Notes: generated by a model from the sequence alone, not told the origin. Shown: positions 1 to 7,872, numbered from the stretch's first letter. The stretch: 19,071 nt of DNA from Tidjanibacter sp. (GCA_017628675.1 JAGBYS010000227.1:1-19071), one strand, 5' to 3'. Numbers and translations are program-made.

Positions 1-559
1 CTCGCGTCGTGGCGGTGGCAACACCGTGTCGAACCTCTCCTCCACCAGAGCGCTGCGTGAGGTTACCGAGCGATACGGCGGCAGTTATGCGGCCTCGGCT
101 GTGGGTGAGGTCAATGTTGTGACCAAGATGAAAGAGGTGGGCGCAGTGATTGGTGGAGAGGGCAATGGCGGCGTCATCTTCCCCGAGCTCCACTACGGCC
201 GTGACGCACTTGTGGGTGTGGCACTGTTCCTCTCGCTGCTTGCCGAGAAGGGGTGTACGATGAGCGAGTTGAAGGCTACCTACCCCCAGTTCCATATATC
301 CAAGAACAAGATTCAACTCACCCCCGATATTGATGTCGACAGGGTGTTGGCTGTGATGCTCAATCGCTATACGGACTACAATGTGACCGACATCGACAGT
401 GTGAAGATCGACTTCCCCACCGAGTGGGTACACCTGCGCAAGAGCAACACCGAGCCCATCATTCGCATCTACTCCGAGAGTCGCGATGAGGACTCGGCCG
501 AACGCCTTGCCCGTGGCATTATGAACGAGATCTCGGAGATTGTAAAGGCTAAGTGCTAA
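1..559 (+). CDS. glmM: Phosphoglucosamine mutase (GlmM-type phosphohexomutase), C-terminal part; 5' end outside window
   Basis: The reading frame is open from position 2 to the TAA at 557-559, giving about 185 residues of a protein that normally has about 450-460. It belongs to the alpha-D-phosphohexomutase superfamily. Visible hallmarks are the sugar-binding loop GGEGNGG (152-172) and the C-terminal phosphate-binding loop RKSNTEP (437-457) followed by IIRIYSES. The catalytic phosphoserine and metal loop lie upstream of the window. The GEGNGG loop and overall look fit phosphoglucosamine mutase, which converts glucosamine-6-phosphate to glucosamine-1-phosphate in the cytoplasm for cell-wall precursor synthesis. 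A phosphomannomutase/phosphoglucomutase assignment cannot be excluded from this fragment. It is probably a housekeeping neighbour and not part of the starch locus, since it ends at a strong terminator and converges on the regulator operon. Confidence 0.85.
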   Translation, partial: SRRGGGNTVSNLSSTRALREVTERYGGSYAASAVGEVNVVTKMKEVGAVIGGEGNGGVIFPELHYGRDALVGVALFLSLLAEKGCTMSELKATYPQFHISKNKIQLTPDIDVDRVLAVMLNRYTDYNVTDIDSVKIDFPTEWVHLRKSNTEPIIRIYSESRDEDSAERLARGIMNEISEIVKAKC

Positions 560-588
560 CGGCGACCACGCCACACGCCAAAACATAG

Positions 589-627
589 AAAAAGACCTCG
601 CAGGTGGCTCCCTGCGAGGTCTTTTTT
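589..627. terminator. Bidirectional Rho-independent terminator between convergent genes
   Basis: A perfect 10-bp stem (GACCTCGCAG at 594-603 with CTGCGAGGTC at 612-621) closes an 8-nt loop. It is preceded by five A (589-593) and followed by six T (622-627), so the hairpin has a U-tract in both directions. It lies between the glmM stop and the end of the response-regulator gene and can end both transcripts. The rest of 560-648 shows nothing else. Confidence 0.9.
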
Positions 628-648
628 GTGTGTATGGTGGCGGGCAGA

Positions 649-1416
649 CTAATTGCCGTTGAGCCACTCGAGGAACTCGCTCGTGCGGGCGCGAGAAACG
701 AAGAGGTCGTCGCGACGGGCGTTGCGCAGTTGCACCTTCAGGCGTGAGCCGAAGTGCTTGGTTATCACCTGTATCTGCTCGAGCGACACGATGGAGGAAC
801 GACCGATGCGGAAGAAATGGCGGGGGTTGAGTTTGCACTCAACAGCGTCGAGCGACTCGTCAACTATGTACTCGCGATTCTCGTCGGTCACCAGGAAGGT
901 GGTCTTGTTCTCCGAGTAGAAGAAGGCGATGTTTTCCACCTTTATGAGGATGATTTTGTCGCCCACCTTGACCAGGAAGCGGTCCTTGTAGCCCCCCTGA
1001 GGCGCAAAGAGTGCCGAGAGTTGGTTGTAGTCCAGCGAGGGTGTTGTGGGGGTGGGAGAGGCGAGGGTGCGGTAGTGGTTTATGGCGCCACGAAGTGCCT
1101 CGCCATCAATGGGTTTCAGAAGGTAGTCCACCGAGTGAATCTTGAACGCATCCAGTGCGTAGTTGTCATAGGCGGTGGTGATGATTATGCGCCCCTTGAC
1201 GGTGGTGCTCTTGAAGATGTCGAAGCACAGGCCGTCGCTCAGCTGCACATCCATAAATATGAGGTCCACGCCCTCGGGGTGGGTGTTGAACCACTCGACA
1301 GCCTCGGCCACGGAGCCCATCGTGCCCACAACCTGCAGGTCGGGTGCTATGCCCGAGAGGGCTCGTTGGAGGTTGAGCCTGGAGGGTATTTCGTCTTCGA
1401 TAATGAGGATTCTCAT
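649..1416 (-). CDS. LytTR-family response regulator
   Basis: 255 aa. An N-terminal receiver domain spans about residues 1-120, with acidic pocket E8/D9, phosphoacceptor D56 (in DLIFMD), T80/T81 and K101 (in LLKPID). After a Pro/Thr-rich linker (about 123-132), a LytTR DNA-binding domain occupies about 145-252, with the typical segment FFRIGRSSIVSLEQIQVI near 201-218 (shown as key residues R203, R206 and S207). Such proteins are phosphorylated by a LytS-type kinase and bind direct-repeat DNA sites. The start ATG overlaps the stop of the kinase gene by 4 nt (ATGA, 1413-1416 on the minus strand), so translation is probably coupled and the two form one system. The target genes cannot be read from sequence; the neighbouring starch genes are the obvious candidates. 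Confidence 0.93.
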   Translation of the reverse strand: MRILIIEDEIPSRLNLQRALSGIAPDLQVVGTMGSVAEAVEWFNTHPEGVDLIFMDVQLSDGLCFDIFKSTTVKGRIIITTAYDNYALDAFKIHSVDYLLKPIDGEALRGAINHYRTLASPTPTTPSLDYNQLSALFAPQGGYKDRFLVKVGDKIILIKVENIAFFYSENKTTFLVTDENREYIVDESLDAVECKLNPRHFFRIGRSSIVSLEQIQVITKHFGSRLKVQLRNARRDDLFVSRARTSEFLEWLNGN

Positions 1417-2414
1417 AACAGCGGGAATTTAACGGTGAAGAGTTCTTTGGTTTCGATGACCTCGACCCTCTCGCCCGAGAGTTCGGCATACTGCGTACGA
1501 AGGTTCTTCAGTCCAAAACCATTAGATTCTGAAGGTGTTTGCTTGGGGTTTATATTGTTGGTTACCACAACTTTGTTGTTCTCGTAGTGGACAAAGATGC
1601 GGAGTTTCTGATTTGTGGAAACGATGTTGTGTTTGAAGGCATTTTCGACCAATACCTGCAGCGAGCAGGGGACAACTTTGCGGTTGAGCACCTGGTCGGG
1701 AAGGTCAATCGTCACCTCGAAACTATCCAGGAAACGCTCCCTCATAATGTCAATGTAGAGCCTGAGGAAGTCGACCTCCTTGGAGAGCTCAATGGTGTCA
1801 TACTCCTCCTGCTTGAGCAGGTAGCGGTAGATGTTGGCCAACTTGCGGATGTAGTCGCTGGCTCGCTCGGTCTGCTGCTCCTGCACGAGGTAGTCGAGAA
1901 TGGAGAGGCTGTTGAAGAGGAAGTGGGGGTTGAGCTGTCGCTTGAGCTGGCTATACTGATACTGTGTTCTCTCGCTCTTGGCCAGCACATTGGACACATA
2001 GCGACGGGAGCTGCGGAACCATATCCACAGGTGGATTATGATGAGCAGAATGGCGGTGAAGATCAGCGACGAGAAGAGCATCGAATACCACACCACGCTC
2101 CCCGCCTGACACTCCGTCTTGGTGGTCACCAGAAGGGTCGAAATGGCTGTGCCCACAAGCAACACCAAAGCCCACAAGAGGGTCCTTGCGGCGGGGTGTT
2201 TTATGTTGCTCTGAAGGCGATATACACCATAGCTACAAAGAACTGTGGAGCAGAGAGTTATAGGCAGGTTTAGGGGGTCCATAAGAATCAGTCCGAGGGC
2301 GTCGAAAAGGTCTACGCCGCCCTGTGCCCCGAAGAGCTCATAGATGTTCACAAGTCCGATTCTCAGGAGTAAAATAGCGATGATGACCGCTGCGATTCTC
2401 AGCACCTCTTTCAT
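1413..2414 (-). CDS. LytS/YehU-type sensor histidine kinase
   Basis: 333 aa inner-membrane protein. The N-terminal 135 residues are hydrophobic, with about four predicted helices (roughly 5-24, 46-66, 78-97, 107-133) and almost no extracytoplasmic sensor domain. A short helical linker leads to a His_kinase (PF06580-type) region: LNPHFLFNSL (161-170) with phosphoacceptor H164, N-box VENAFKHN (256-263) with N258, and a glycine box GFGLKNL (299-305). It would phosphorylate the LytTR regulator encoded immediately downstream, whose start it overlaps by 4 nt. The 117-aa membrane protein gene lies 27 nt upstream in the same operon and could help sense the signal. The ligand is unknown. Family assignment is strong; any role in starch sensing is inference. 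Confidence 0.92.
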   Translation of the reverse strand: MKEVLRIAAVIIAILLLRIGLVNIYELFGAQGGVDLFDALGLILMDPLNLPITLCSTVLCSYGVYRLQSNIKHPAARTLLWALVLLVGTAISTLLVTTKTECQAGSVVWYSMLFSSLIFTAILLIIIHLWIWFRSSRRYVSNVLAKSERTQYQYSQLKRQLNPHFLFNSLSILDYLVQEQQTERASDYIRKLANIYRYLLKQEEYDTIELSKEVDFLRLYIDIMRERFLDSFEVTIDLPDQVLNRKVVPCSLQVLVENAFKHNIVSTNQKLRIFVHYENNKVVVTNNINPKQTPSESNGFGLKNLRTQYAELSGERVEVIETKELFTVKFPLL

Positions 2415-2441
2415 ACTTGTCGGGGGATGGTCGAAGGGTGG

Positions 2442-2795
2442 CTATTTGCGCCTTGCGGCGATGAGGGTTGTGGCCCAGCCCATAATCTCGGTCACAAAGA
2501 ATGTGGTGATCTCGTTGGAGTACTCGGTGAGCCACTTCACACCCGAGCCCGTGAGCCAGTTGTCGCCGAGCGTTCCGAGGTAGAAGCCGGCAAAGCAGCA
2601 GAGCGCAGCCAGGGCTGCCGACACCTCCAGGGGGAGTCGGTAGAGTTGTGTGACCACCACTATCATTGAGATGGTGAGTAGCGAGAGCAGGATTTCGTCA
2701 TTTAGCCCAAGGTGAGCCATAGCCCACGAGGAGATAATGTGGGCCACTGCAAACAGGTGAATCACCCAACTGCATCTGATTAATCGAGCGTCCAT
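2442..2795 (-). CDS. Small integral membrane protein of unknown function, first gene of the sensor operon
   Basis: 117 aa from the ATG at 2795-2793 to a TAG stop. The frame stays open further upstream, but that extension is basic, crosses the -10 element of the predicted promoter and is AT-rich like non-coding DNA, so the internal Met is chosen. I do not recognise the family. The protein is mostly hydrophobic, with about four segments (near 8-27, 33-50, 54-74, 95-112), a polar loop with GDNWLTGSG around 78-86 and a basic C-end (AARRK). No signal-peptide cleavage site or catalytic motif is visible. It lies 27 nt before the kinase gene on the same strand and shares its promoter. Co-expression suggests an accessory or sensory partner of the kinase, but this is inference from position only. 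Confidence 0.75.
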   Translation of the reverse strand: MDARLIRCSWVIHLFAVAHIISSWAMAHLGLNDEILLSLLTISMIVVVTQLYRLPLEVSAALAALCCFAGFYLGTLGDNWLTGSGVKWLTEYSNEITTFFVTEIMGWATTLIAARRK

Positions 2796-2824
2796 TTTTA
2801 TGGTCTTGGTTGGTTTTAGGAATC

Positions 2825-2855
2825 CAAAGGTACGCCTTTTTTGTGGGAAAACAAA
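2825..2855 (-). promoter_or_regulatory. Bacteroidales-type promoter of the membrane protein/kinase/regulator operon
   Basis: On the minus strand, TTTG (2855-2852), a 19-nt spacer and TACCTTTG (2832-2825) match the Bacteroidales sigma consensus TTTG-N19/21-TAnnTTTG exactly. Transcription would start about 5-8 nt downstream, leaving a leader of roughly 20-25 nt before the ATG at 2795. The same 11-mer GCGTACCTTTG is present at the GH97 gene promoter. Confidence 0.8.
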
Positions 2856-2943
2856 GAGAGTTCGTGGGATTTTTTTCTCTTTTCGTCCGCAAAATTTCGC
2901 CATTCGTCAAAAAAGATGTGCTTATTTCGGCAGAAAAAACTAA

Positions 2944-2974
2944 CTTGCAAAGTTTTATATTTAAAATAGGTGTG
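2944..2974 (+). promoter_or_regulatory. Candidate promoter for the transporter/GH13/GH77 operon
   Basis: CTTG (2944-2947), a 19-nt spacer and TAGGTGTG (2967-2974) match the Bacteroidales consensus with one mismatch in each box. The leader would be about 90 nt. The match is imperfect, which is common for regulated promoters but also common by chance in AT-rich DNA. Confidence 0.35.
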
Positions 2975-3073
2975 ACTACGGGCGCGCACGAGGGCAAAAG
3001 GGCCCTTCGGAACAGGCCGAAAAGCACCTCAAAAAGGAACAAAAACAACAAATTATAAAACTAACAAAACACT

Positions 3074-4429
3074 ATGAGTAACAAAAGAAATCTTTCGTTT
3101 TGGCAGATGTGGAATCTGAGCTTCGGCTTCTTCGGCGTTCAGATTGCCTACGCACTCCAGAGTGCCAACATCAGCCGCATCTTCGCAACTCTCGGTGCCG
3201 ACCCCCACACACTGAGCTTCTTCTGGGTACTGCCCCCTCTTATGGGTATGATCGTGCAGCCCATCGTGGGTGCAATGAGCGACAAGACCTGGTGCCGTCT
3301 GGGTCGTCGCAAACCCTACCTCTATGTTGGTTCGATTGTGGCCGTTATCGTTATGGCTCTGCTGCCCAACTCGGGTAGCTTCAACCTCACGGTGAAGGCA
3401 GCCCTCGGCTTTGGTGCTGTGATGCTGATGCTCTTGGACACCTCGATCAATATGGCTATGCAGCCCTTCAAGATGATGGTGGGCGATATGGTTAACGAGG
3501 AGCAGAAGACCAAGGCATACTCCATCCAGAGCCTGCTCTGCAATGCCGGCTCGCTGGTGGGTTACCTCTTCCCCTACTTCTTCACCTGGATCGGTATCAA
3601 AAACACCGCACCCGAGGGTATGATTCCCCCTTCGGTAACCTGGTCGTTCTACATTGGCGCCGCAATCCTCATCCTCTGCGTTCTCTTCACCGGCGTGAAG
3701 GTTAAGGAGATGAACCCCGAGGAGTATGCCGCATTCCACGGCATTGAGCCCGCAAAGAAGGAGGAGAAGAAGGAGAAGACCAATATGCTCAAACTGTTGG
3801 TGAAGGCCCCCGCAGCCTTCTGGCAGATTGGCCTTGTGCAGTTCTTCTGCTGGTTTGCCTTCCTGTATATGTGGAACAACACCACGGGTGCTATTGCCGA
3901 GACCGTGTGGGGTACCGTGGACGCCAAGTCGTCGGCATTCCAGGCGGCTGGTGACTGGACCGGTGTTCTGTTTGCCGTGCAGGCCGTAGGCTCGATTCTC
4001 TGGGCACTCGTTCTTCCCTTGTTCCGTAGCGAGAAGATCGGCTATTCGTTCAGCCTTGTGCTGGGTGCTGCAGGTTTCATCTCGACCTACTTCATCACCA
4101 ACCAGTATATGCTCTTCATCTCCTTCCTGCTCATCGGTTGTGCTTGGGCTGCAATGTTGGCAATGCCTTTTGCAATGCTCACCAACTCTCTGTCGGGCAA
4201 GTCGATGGGTACCTACCTGGGTCTGTTTAACTGCACCATCTGCCTGCCCCAGATTGTGGCAGCACTCGTTGGTGGCTTCCTGCTGAAGACCTTCGGTGGC
4301 GAGATGGTAGCCGTGGGTGACAAGATGGTTCAGAGTGGTCAGGGTGTGATGCTCGTGATTGCGGGTATCTCGCTGCTGCTGGGTGCTCTGGCCGTATTCG
4401 GTATTCGTACCAAAAAGGCAAACAAATAG
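3074..4429 (+). CDS. MFS sugar transporter (maltose/glucoside type)
   Basis: 451 aa polytopic protein with about 12 hydrophobic segments, split by a charged cytoplasmic loop rich in K and E (about residues 220-240, EPAKKEEKKEK). The loop between helices 2 and 3 carries an MFS motif-A-like segment, GAMSDKTWCRLGRRKPYL (66-83), as in the GPH/SLC45-like disaccharide transporters. It should sit in the inner membrane and import glucose, maltose or short maltooligosaccharides by cation symport. The context (GH13, GH13 and GH77 genes directly downstream, first gap 35 nt) makes a starch breakdown product the likely substrate. The exact sugar and coupling ion cannot be read from sequence. The start ATG follows an A-rich leader with no Shine-Dalgarno sequence, as usual in this phylum. 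Confidence 0.88.
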   Translation: MSNKRNLSFWQMWNLSFGFFGVQIAYALQSANISRIFATLGADPHTLSFFWVLPPLMGMIVQPIVGAMSDKTWCRLGRRKPYLYVGSIVAVIVMALLPNSGSFNLTVKAALGFGAVMLMLLDTSINMAMQPFKMMVGDMVNEEQKTKAYSIQSLLCNAGSLVGYLFPYFFTWIGIKNTAPEGMIPPSVTWSFYIGAAILILCVLFTGVKVKEMNPEEYAAFHGIEPAKKEEKKEKTNMLKLLVKAPAAFWQIGLVQFFCWFAFLYMWNNTTGAIAETVWGTVDAKSSAFQAAGDWTGVLFAVQAVGSILWALVLPLFRSEKIGYSFSLVLGAAGFISTYFITNQYMLFISFLLIGCAWAAMLAMPFAMLTNSLSGKSMGTYLGLFNCTICLPQIVAALVGGFLLKTFGGEMVAVGDKMVQSGQGVMLVIAGISLLLGALAVFGIRTKKANK

Positions 4430-4464
4430 AAATCAACAATATACACAAATAAATTGACCGTACT

Positions 4465-7400
4465 ATGAAACGCAATTTTTTTAGCGCGATTAAGTTTATG
4501 TGGGTTGCGATGATGGCCATCGCCACCCTTATGGTGGGCTGCCAGGATGTACCCGAGCCCGAGCCCAACCCCGGTCCCGAGGTTGTCATCCCCGACACCT
4601 CTGAGATCGATCCCAATGCCGTATGGCCTCTGATCTCGACTCAGCCCGCATTCGTGTCGCCCGAGACGACCGATCACGTGGTGGTTATCGTGAATGTTGA
4701 GGGCAGCTCCGTTACCGGCGGTGAGGATCTCTGGGCCCACACCGGTGTTATTACCGACAAGAGCACCAGCGGTGCCGACTGGAAGTATGTGAAGCACTCC
4801 TGGACCGAGAATGTGGCCGACTGCCAGCTGACCTATGTTGGTGGCTCCATCTACGCAATGACCATTGCGGGTGGCCCCAGGGCCTTCTATGGTGTGCCCG
4901 AGGGTGAGAGCATCGTGAAGATTGCCTTCGTGTTCCGCAACGCAACCGGCACCAAGGAGGTCAAGAACAATGGTCAGGATATCTACATCGACCTTGTGCC
5001 CGCCGACGAGCTGGTTGTGAAGGTATTGTCGCCCGCACACGGCACCATCTATCCCATTGGTGCAGAGGTGGATGTGGTGGCCGTTTCGCAGAATGCCAAG
5101 AGCATCTCCCTTACGCTCAATGGCCAGGAGGTCAAGAGCGCCGAGGGTAACAAGGTGACCTACACCCACACCGTTGAGGCTGGTGGCGATATGATTTTCG
5201 AGGCTATTGCAACTGCCGAGGATGGCAGCGTGGCAAGCGATTCGGTGACTGCTGCCGCCCTGAAGGATACCGAGCAGCGTCCCCGCCCCGCCGACGCCAA
5301 AGATGGTGTGACGGTGAGCGGCACCGAGGCAACCGTTGTGCTCTACGCCCCCGGCAAGGAGCAGATTGTTCTGCTGGGCGACTTCAACAGGTTTGCCCCC
5401 TCGAACGACTATGTGATGTTCAAGGATGGCGACTACTTCTGGACCACCGTGAGCGGTCTGAAGGCAGAGACCGAGTATGCCTACCAGTTCCTGGTGGACG
5501 GCAAAATCAAGGTAGCCGACCCCTACTGTGAGAAGGTGCTCGATCCCTGGAACGACAAGTGGATTGCTGCGAGTGTCTATCCCAACCTCAAGCCCTATCC
5601 CACCGAGACTACCGAGATGGTTTCCGTCTTCACCACCTCGACCAAGGAGTTCAACTGGGAGGTTACCAACTTCGACCGCCCCGACAAGAACTCCCTTGCC
5701 ATTTATGAGCTTCTGCTGCGCGACTTCACCCCCGAGGGTTCGGTGAAGGCCGCAACTGCCAAACTCGACTACCTTGAGGCGCTGGGTATCAACGCCATTG
5801 AGCTTATGCCCATCCAGGAGTTCGACGGCAACAACTCGTGGGGCTACAACCCCTGCTTCTACTTCGCTCCCGATAAGGCCTACGGTACCGAGGAGGATTA
5901 CAAAGAGTTCATCGACGAGTGCCACAAGAGGGGCATCGCAGTTATCCTGGATGTTGTTCTGAACCACGCAACCGGTCAGTTCCCCTGGATGAGGATGTGG
6001 AGCGACGACGGCAGCTACCCCAACGCCAAGAACCCCTTCTTCAATGTGAAGGCTAAACACCCCTTCAATGTCTACAATGACCTCAACCACGACTTCCACA
6101 AGACTCGCTCCTACTTCCGCGATATGCTCCAGTATTGGCTCACCGAGTACAAGGTGGATGGTTTCCGCTTCGACCTTGCAAAGGGTATCACCCAGACCAA
6201 CTCGGGCGATGACGATGGTCGCTGCCGCAGCTACGACAGCAACCGTGTGGGCCACCTGAAATACTACTACGACGCTATGCAACAGGCAAGCGAGGGTAGC
6301 TATATGATTCTCGAGTACTTCGTGTGTGACCAGGAGGAGAACGAGATGGCCAACTATGGCGCACTTCCCTGGCGCAACTCCATCTACGGCTACCAGGAGA
6401 CCGTTATGGGCTGGACCGGTAATGGCAAGAGCTACTTCGGCGCTGCATACGCCAACGACCGTGTGAGCTATATGGAGAGCCACGACGAGGAGAGGGTTGC
6501 CTACAAGGCTATCGCCTACGGTGGTGCAGGTGTGAAGGATTGGGCTAATCTGACCAACCGTCTGCAGGCCGCTATGGCATTCCACTTCCTGACCCCCTAT
6601 CCCAAGATGATGTGGCAGGGTGGTGAGCTCGGCGACGACAGGGAGCTCACCGAGGCAGGCCGTACGGATCCCAAGCCCTTCCGCTGGGAGGACCTCTCGG
6701 ACCCCGATCGCAAGGCACTCTACGATGCTGCAAGCAAGATTATCTCGTTCCGTACCGATCACCCCGAGATGTATGGCGACGGTGCCTCCAATAGGCTCAC
6801 TGCCTACAATGTGAACGACGCCGATATGGGTGGCAAACACCTGGTTTACTCGGTTGGTAACAGCGCTGTTGTTGTGGTTGCCAACTTCCTCTGCGAGGGC
6901 GACAGCCCCTCGACTCCCGGTACCGGTAGCACCACGGGTGGCTCGCTCGTCTACACCGAGCCCTCGATTGTGAGCGCCAAGACCACCGAGAATGTGACCA
7001 TCTATCTCAACCTCGCCGGTACCGCTATGGCAGGTTACAAGGGCGACCTCTGGGCCCACACCGGTGTGATCACCAGCAAGAGTGTGGACGATGCCGACTG
7101 GAAGTATGTTAAGCACGATTGGACCGAGAATGCAGCCGACTGCAAGATGACCAACCGTGGTAACGACCTGTGGAGCCTCACCATCACCGGTGGCCCCCGT
7201 GCCTTCTATGGCGTTCCCTCGTCGGAGAGCATCAAGAAGATGGCCTTTGTGTTCCGCAATGCCGATGGTACTACCGAGATCAAGGACAATGGCGCTGATG
7301 TGCTGATTCCTCTCTCGAGCCTGAATATCTACACCGAGCCCGGCACCGTATATAACGACACCACCGAGGATGTGTTTGTCTATGTGGATGCTACCGGCAC

Positions 7401-7872
7401 CCCCCTGGCTGGCTACACAGGCGATATGTATGCCCACACCGGTGTGCTGACCGACAAGAGCGCAACCAGCGCCGACTGGAGGTATGTGAAGCACGACTGG
7501 GCAACCAATGCCGACGATTGCAAACTGACCAAGGTTGAGGGTAACCTCTGGAAACTCACCATCAAGGGTGGTCCTCGTGCCTTCTACGGCGTGCCCGCAG
7601 GCGAGATGATCAAGAAGATGGCCTTCGTATTCCGCTCGTCGGACGGCAAAAAGGAGATTAAGGACAACGGCAGCGACATCTTCCTGACCGTTCTGGGCAA
7701 CCGCACCGCAGGCGTTATGGCCAAGGCTGGCACCCCCACCGAGTTCACCATTGCAGTTCCCAGCGGCACCTACACCAACCTCATCACCGATGAGAAGGTT
7801 ACCATCTCCAACGGCTACTACAATGTTTCGCTCCTGCCCCACAACTATGTTGTGCTCGTGAAGGAGAACTAA
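4465..7872 (+). CDS. Multimodular surface GH13 alpha-amylase/pullulanase-type lipoprotein (SusG-like role)
   Basis: 1135 aa. An SPII signal with lipobox LMVGC places the lipid on C26, followed by a Pro/Glu-rich tether (PEPEPNPGPE). Modules in order: repeat module A1 (about 62-178), an Ig-like beta module (about 183-265), a CBM48-like domain (about 282-365), and the GH13 barrel (about 408-765). The barrel shows DVVLNH (496-501), GFRFD with nucleophile D570, LEYF with acid/base E617 and ESHDEER with D674. Next come a first piece of the C-terminal beta domain (about 768-810), a Ser/Thr/Gly-rich linker, modules A2 (830-950) and A3 (956-1077), and a last stretch (about 1088-1135) that looks like the rest of the beta domain. 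It likely cleaves starch alpha-1,4 (or 1,6) bonds at the cell surface. It is much longer than SusG (about 690 aa). The GH13 subfamily and linkage preference are unsure. Confidence 0.9.
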   Translation: MKRNFFSAIKFMWVAMMAIATLMVGCQDVPEPEPNPGPEVVIPDTSEIDPNAVWPLISTQPAFVSPETTDHVVVIVNVEGSSVTGGEDLWAHTGVITDKSTSGADWKYVKHSWTENVADCQLTYVGGSIYAMTIAGGPRAFYGVPEGESIVKIAFVFRNATGTKEVKNNGQDIYIDLVPADELVVKVLSPAHGTIYPIGAEVDVVAVSQNAKSISLTLNGQEVKSAEGNKVTYTHTVEAGGDMIFEAIATAEDGSVASDSVTAAALKDTEQRPRPADAKDGVTVSGTEATVVLYAPGKEQIVLLGDFNRFAPSNDYVMFKDGDYFWTTVSGLKAETEYAYQFLVDGKIKVADPYCEKVLDPWNDKWIAASVYPNLKPYPTETTEMVSVFTTSTKEFNWEVTNFDRPDKNSLAIYELLLRDFTPEGSVKAATAKLDYLEALGINAIELMPIQEFDGNNSWGYNPCFYFAPDKAYGTEEDYKEFIDECHKRGIAVILDVVLNHATGQFPWMRMWSDDGSYPNAKNPFFNVKAKHPFNVYNDLNHDFHKTRSYFRDMLQYWLTEYKVDGFRFDLAKGITQTNSGDDDGRCRSYDSNRVGHLKYYYDAMQQASEGSYMILEYFVCDQEENEMANYGALPWRNSIYGYQETVMGWTGNGKSYFGAAYANDRVSYMESHDEERVAYKAIAYGGAGVKDWANLTNRLQAAMAFHFLTPYPKMMWQGGELGDDRELTEAGRTDPKPFRWEDLSDPDRKALYDAASKIISFRTDHPEMYGDGASNRLTAYNVNDADMGGKHLVYSVGNSAVVVVANFLCEGDSPSTPGTGSTTGGSLVYTEPSIVSAKTTENVTIYLNLAGTAMAGYKGDLWAHTGVITSKSVDDADWKYVKHDWTENAADCKMTNRGNDLWSLTITGGPRAFYGVPSSESIKKMAFVFRNADGTTEIKDNGADVLIPLSSLNIYTEPGTVYNDTTEDVFVYVDATGTPLAGYTGDMYAHTGVLTDKSATSADWRYVKHDWATNADDCKLTKVEGNLWKLTIKGGPRAFYGVPAGEMIKKMAFVFRSSDGKKEIKDNGSDIFLTVLGNRTAGVMAKAGTPTEFTIAVPSGTYTNLITDEKVTISNGYYNVSLLPHNYVVLVKEN
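4648..4998 (+). repeat. Repeat module A1 of the GH13 lipoprotein
   Basis: First of three related segments of about 117-122 residues in this protein, placed just after the lipid tether. Shared core motifs are AHTGV(I/L)T, ADW(K/R)YVKH, GGPRAFYGVP and AFVFR. Aromatic-rich beta modules of this look occur in Bacteroidota amylases and are probably starch-binding, but I cannot name the CBM family. Confidence 0.8.
6952..7314 (+). repeat. Repeat module A2 of the GH13 lipoprotein
   Basis: Second copy, residues 830-950. It is similar to A1 at protein level throughout and also at DNA level (for example CTCTGGGCCCACACCGGTGT occurs in both). It follows a Ser/Thr/Gly-rich linker at about 814-827. Confidence 0.85.
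7330..7695 (+). repeat. Repeat module A3 of the GH13 lipoprotein
   Basis: Third copy, residues 956-1077, directly after A2 with a 5-residue joint. Both A2 and A3 start with YTEP. W, Y and F positions of the core are kept in all three copies (DLW/DMY, ADWKYV/ADWRYV, RAFYGV). Confidence 0.85.

Larger units (their letters stand above)
2796..3073. other. 278-bp divergent control region between the sensor operon and the starch genes
   Basis: This AT-rich gap separates the minus-strand sensor operon from the plus-strand transporter gene. It holds the minus-strand promoter (2825-2855) and a weaker plus-strand promoter candidate (2944-2974), plus A- and T-rich tracts. A short GC-rich patch near 2980-3020 contains only a weak 4-bp GGCC/GGCC pairing. 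There is no convincing small gene: frames crossing it lack a plausible start and show AT-rich codon use unlike the neighbours. Confidence 0.6.

Noticed and set aside
754..2273. Plus-strand open frames across the response regulator and kinase genes
   Set aside because: The minus-strand frames carry full receiver, LytTR and histidine-kinase signatures with a coupled ATGA junction; the plus-strand frames show no recognisable domain.
2796..2903. Upstream extension of the 117-aa membrane protein (36 extra residues)
   Set aside because: It spans the matched -7 element of the promoter, is basic and AT-rich, and lacks the hydrophobic pattern of the rest.
2698..3058. Small open frames in the divergent gap on either strand
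   Set aside because: They cross both promoter candidates, overlap the start of the membrane protein gene or are AT-rich, with no family resemblance.
4339..7842. Very long open frame on the minus strand opposite the surface GH13 gene (over 1100 codons), and similar ones opposite the GH77 (9782-12139) and susC (12423-14969) genes
   Set aside because: They lie fully antisense to clear enzyme and transporter genes, read as low-complexity Val/Gly/His/Leu-rich protein without known motifs, and arise because the sense genes rarely use codons whose complement is a stop (TTA, CTA, TCA).
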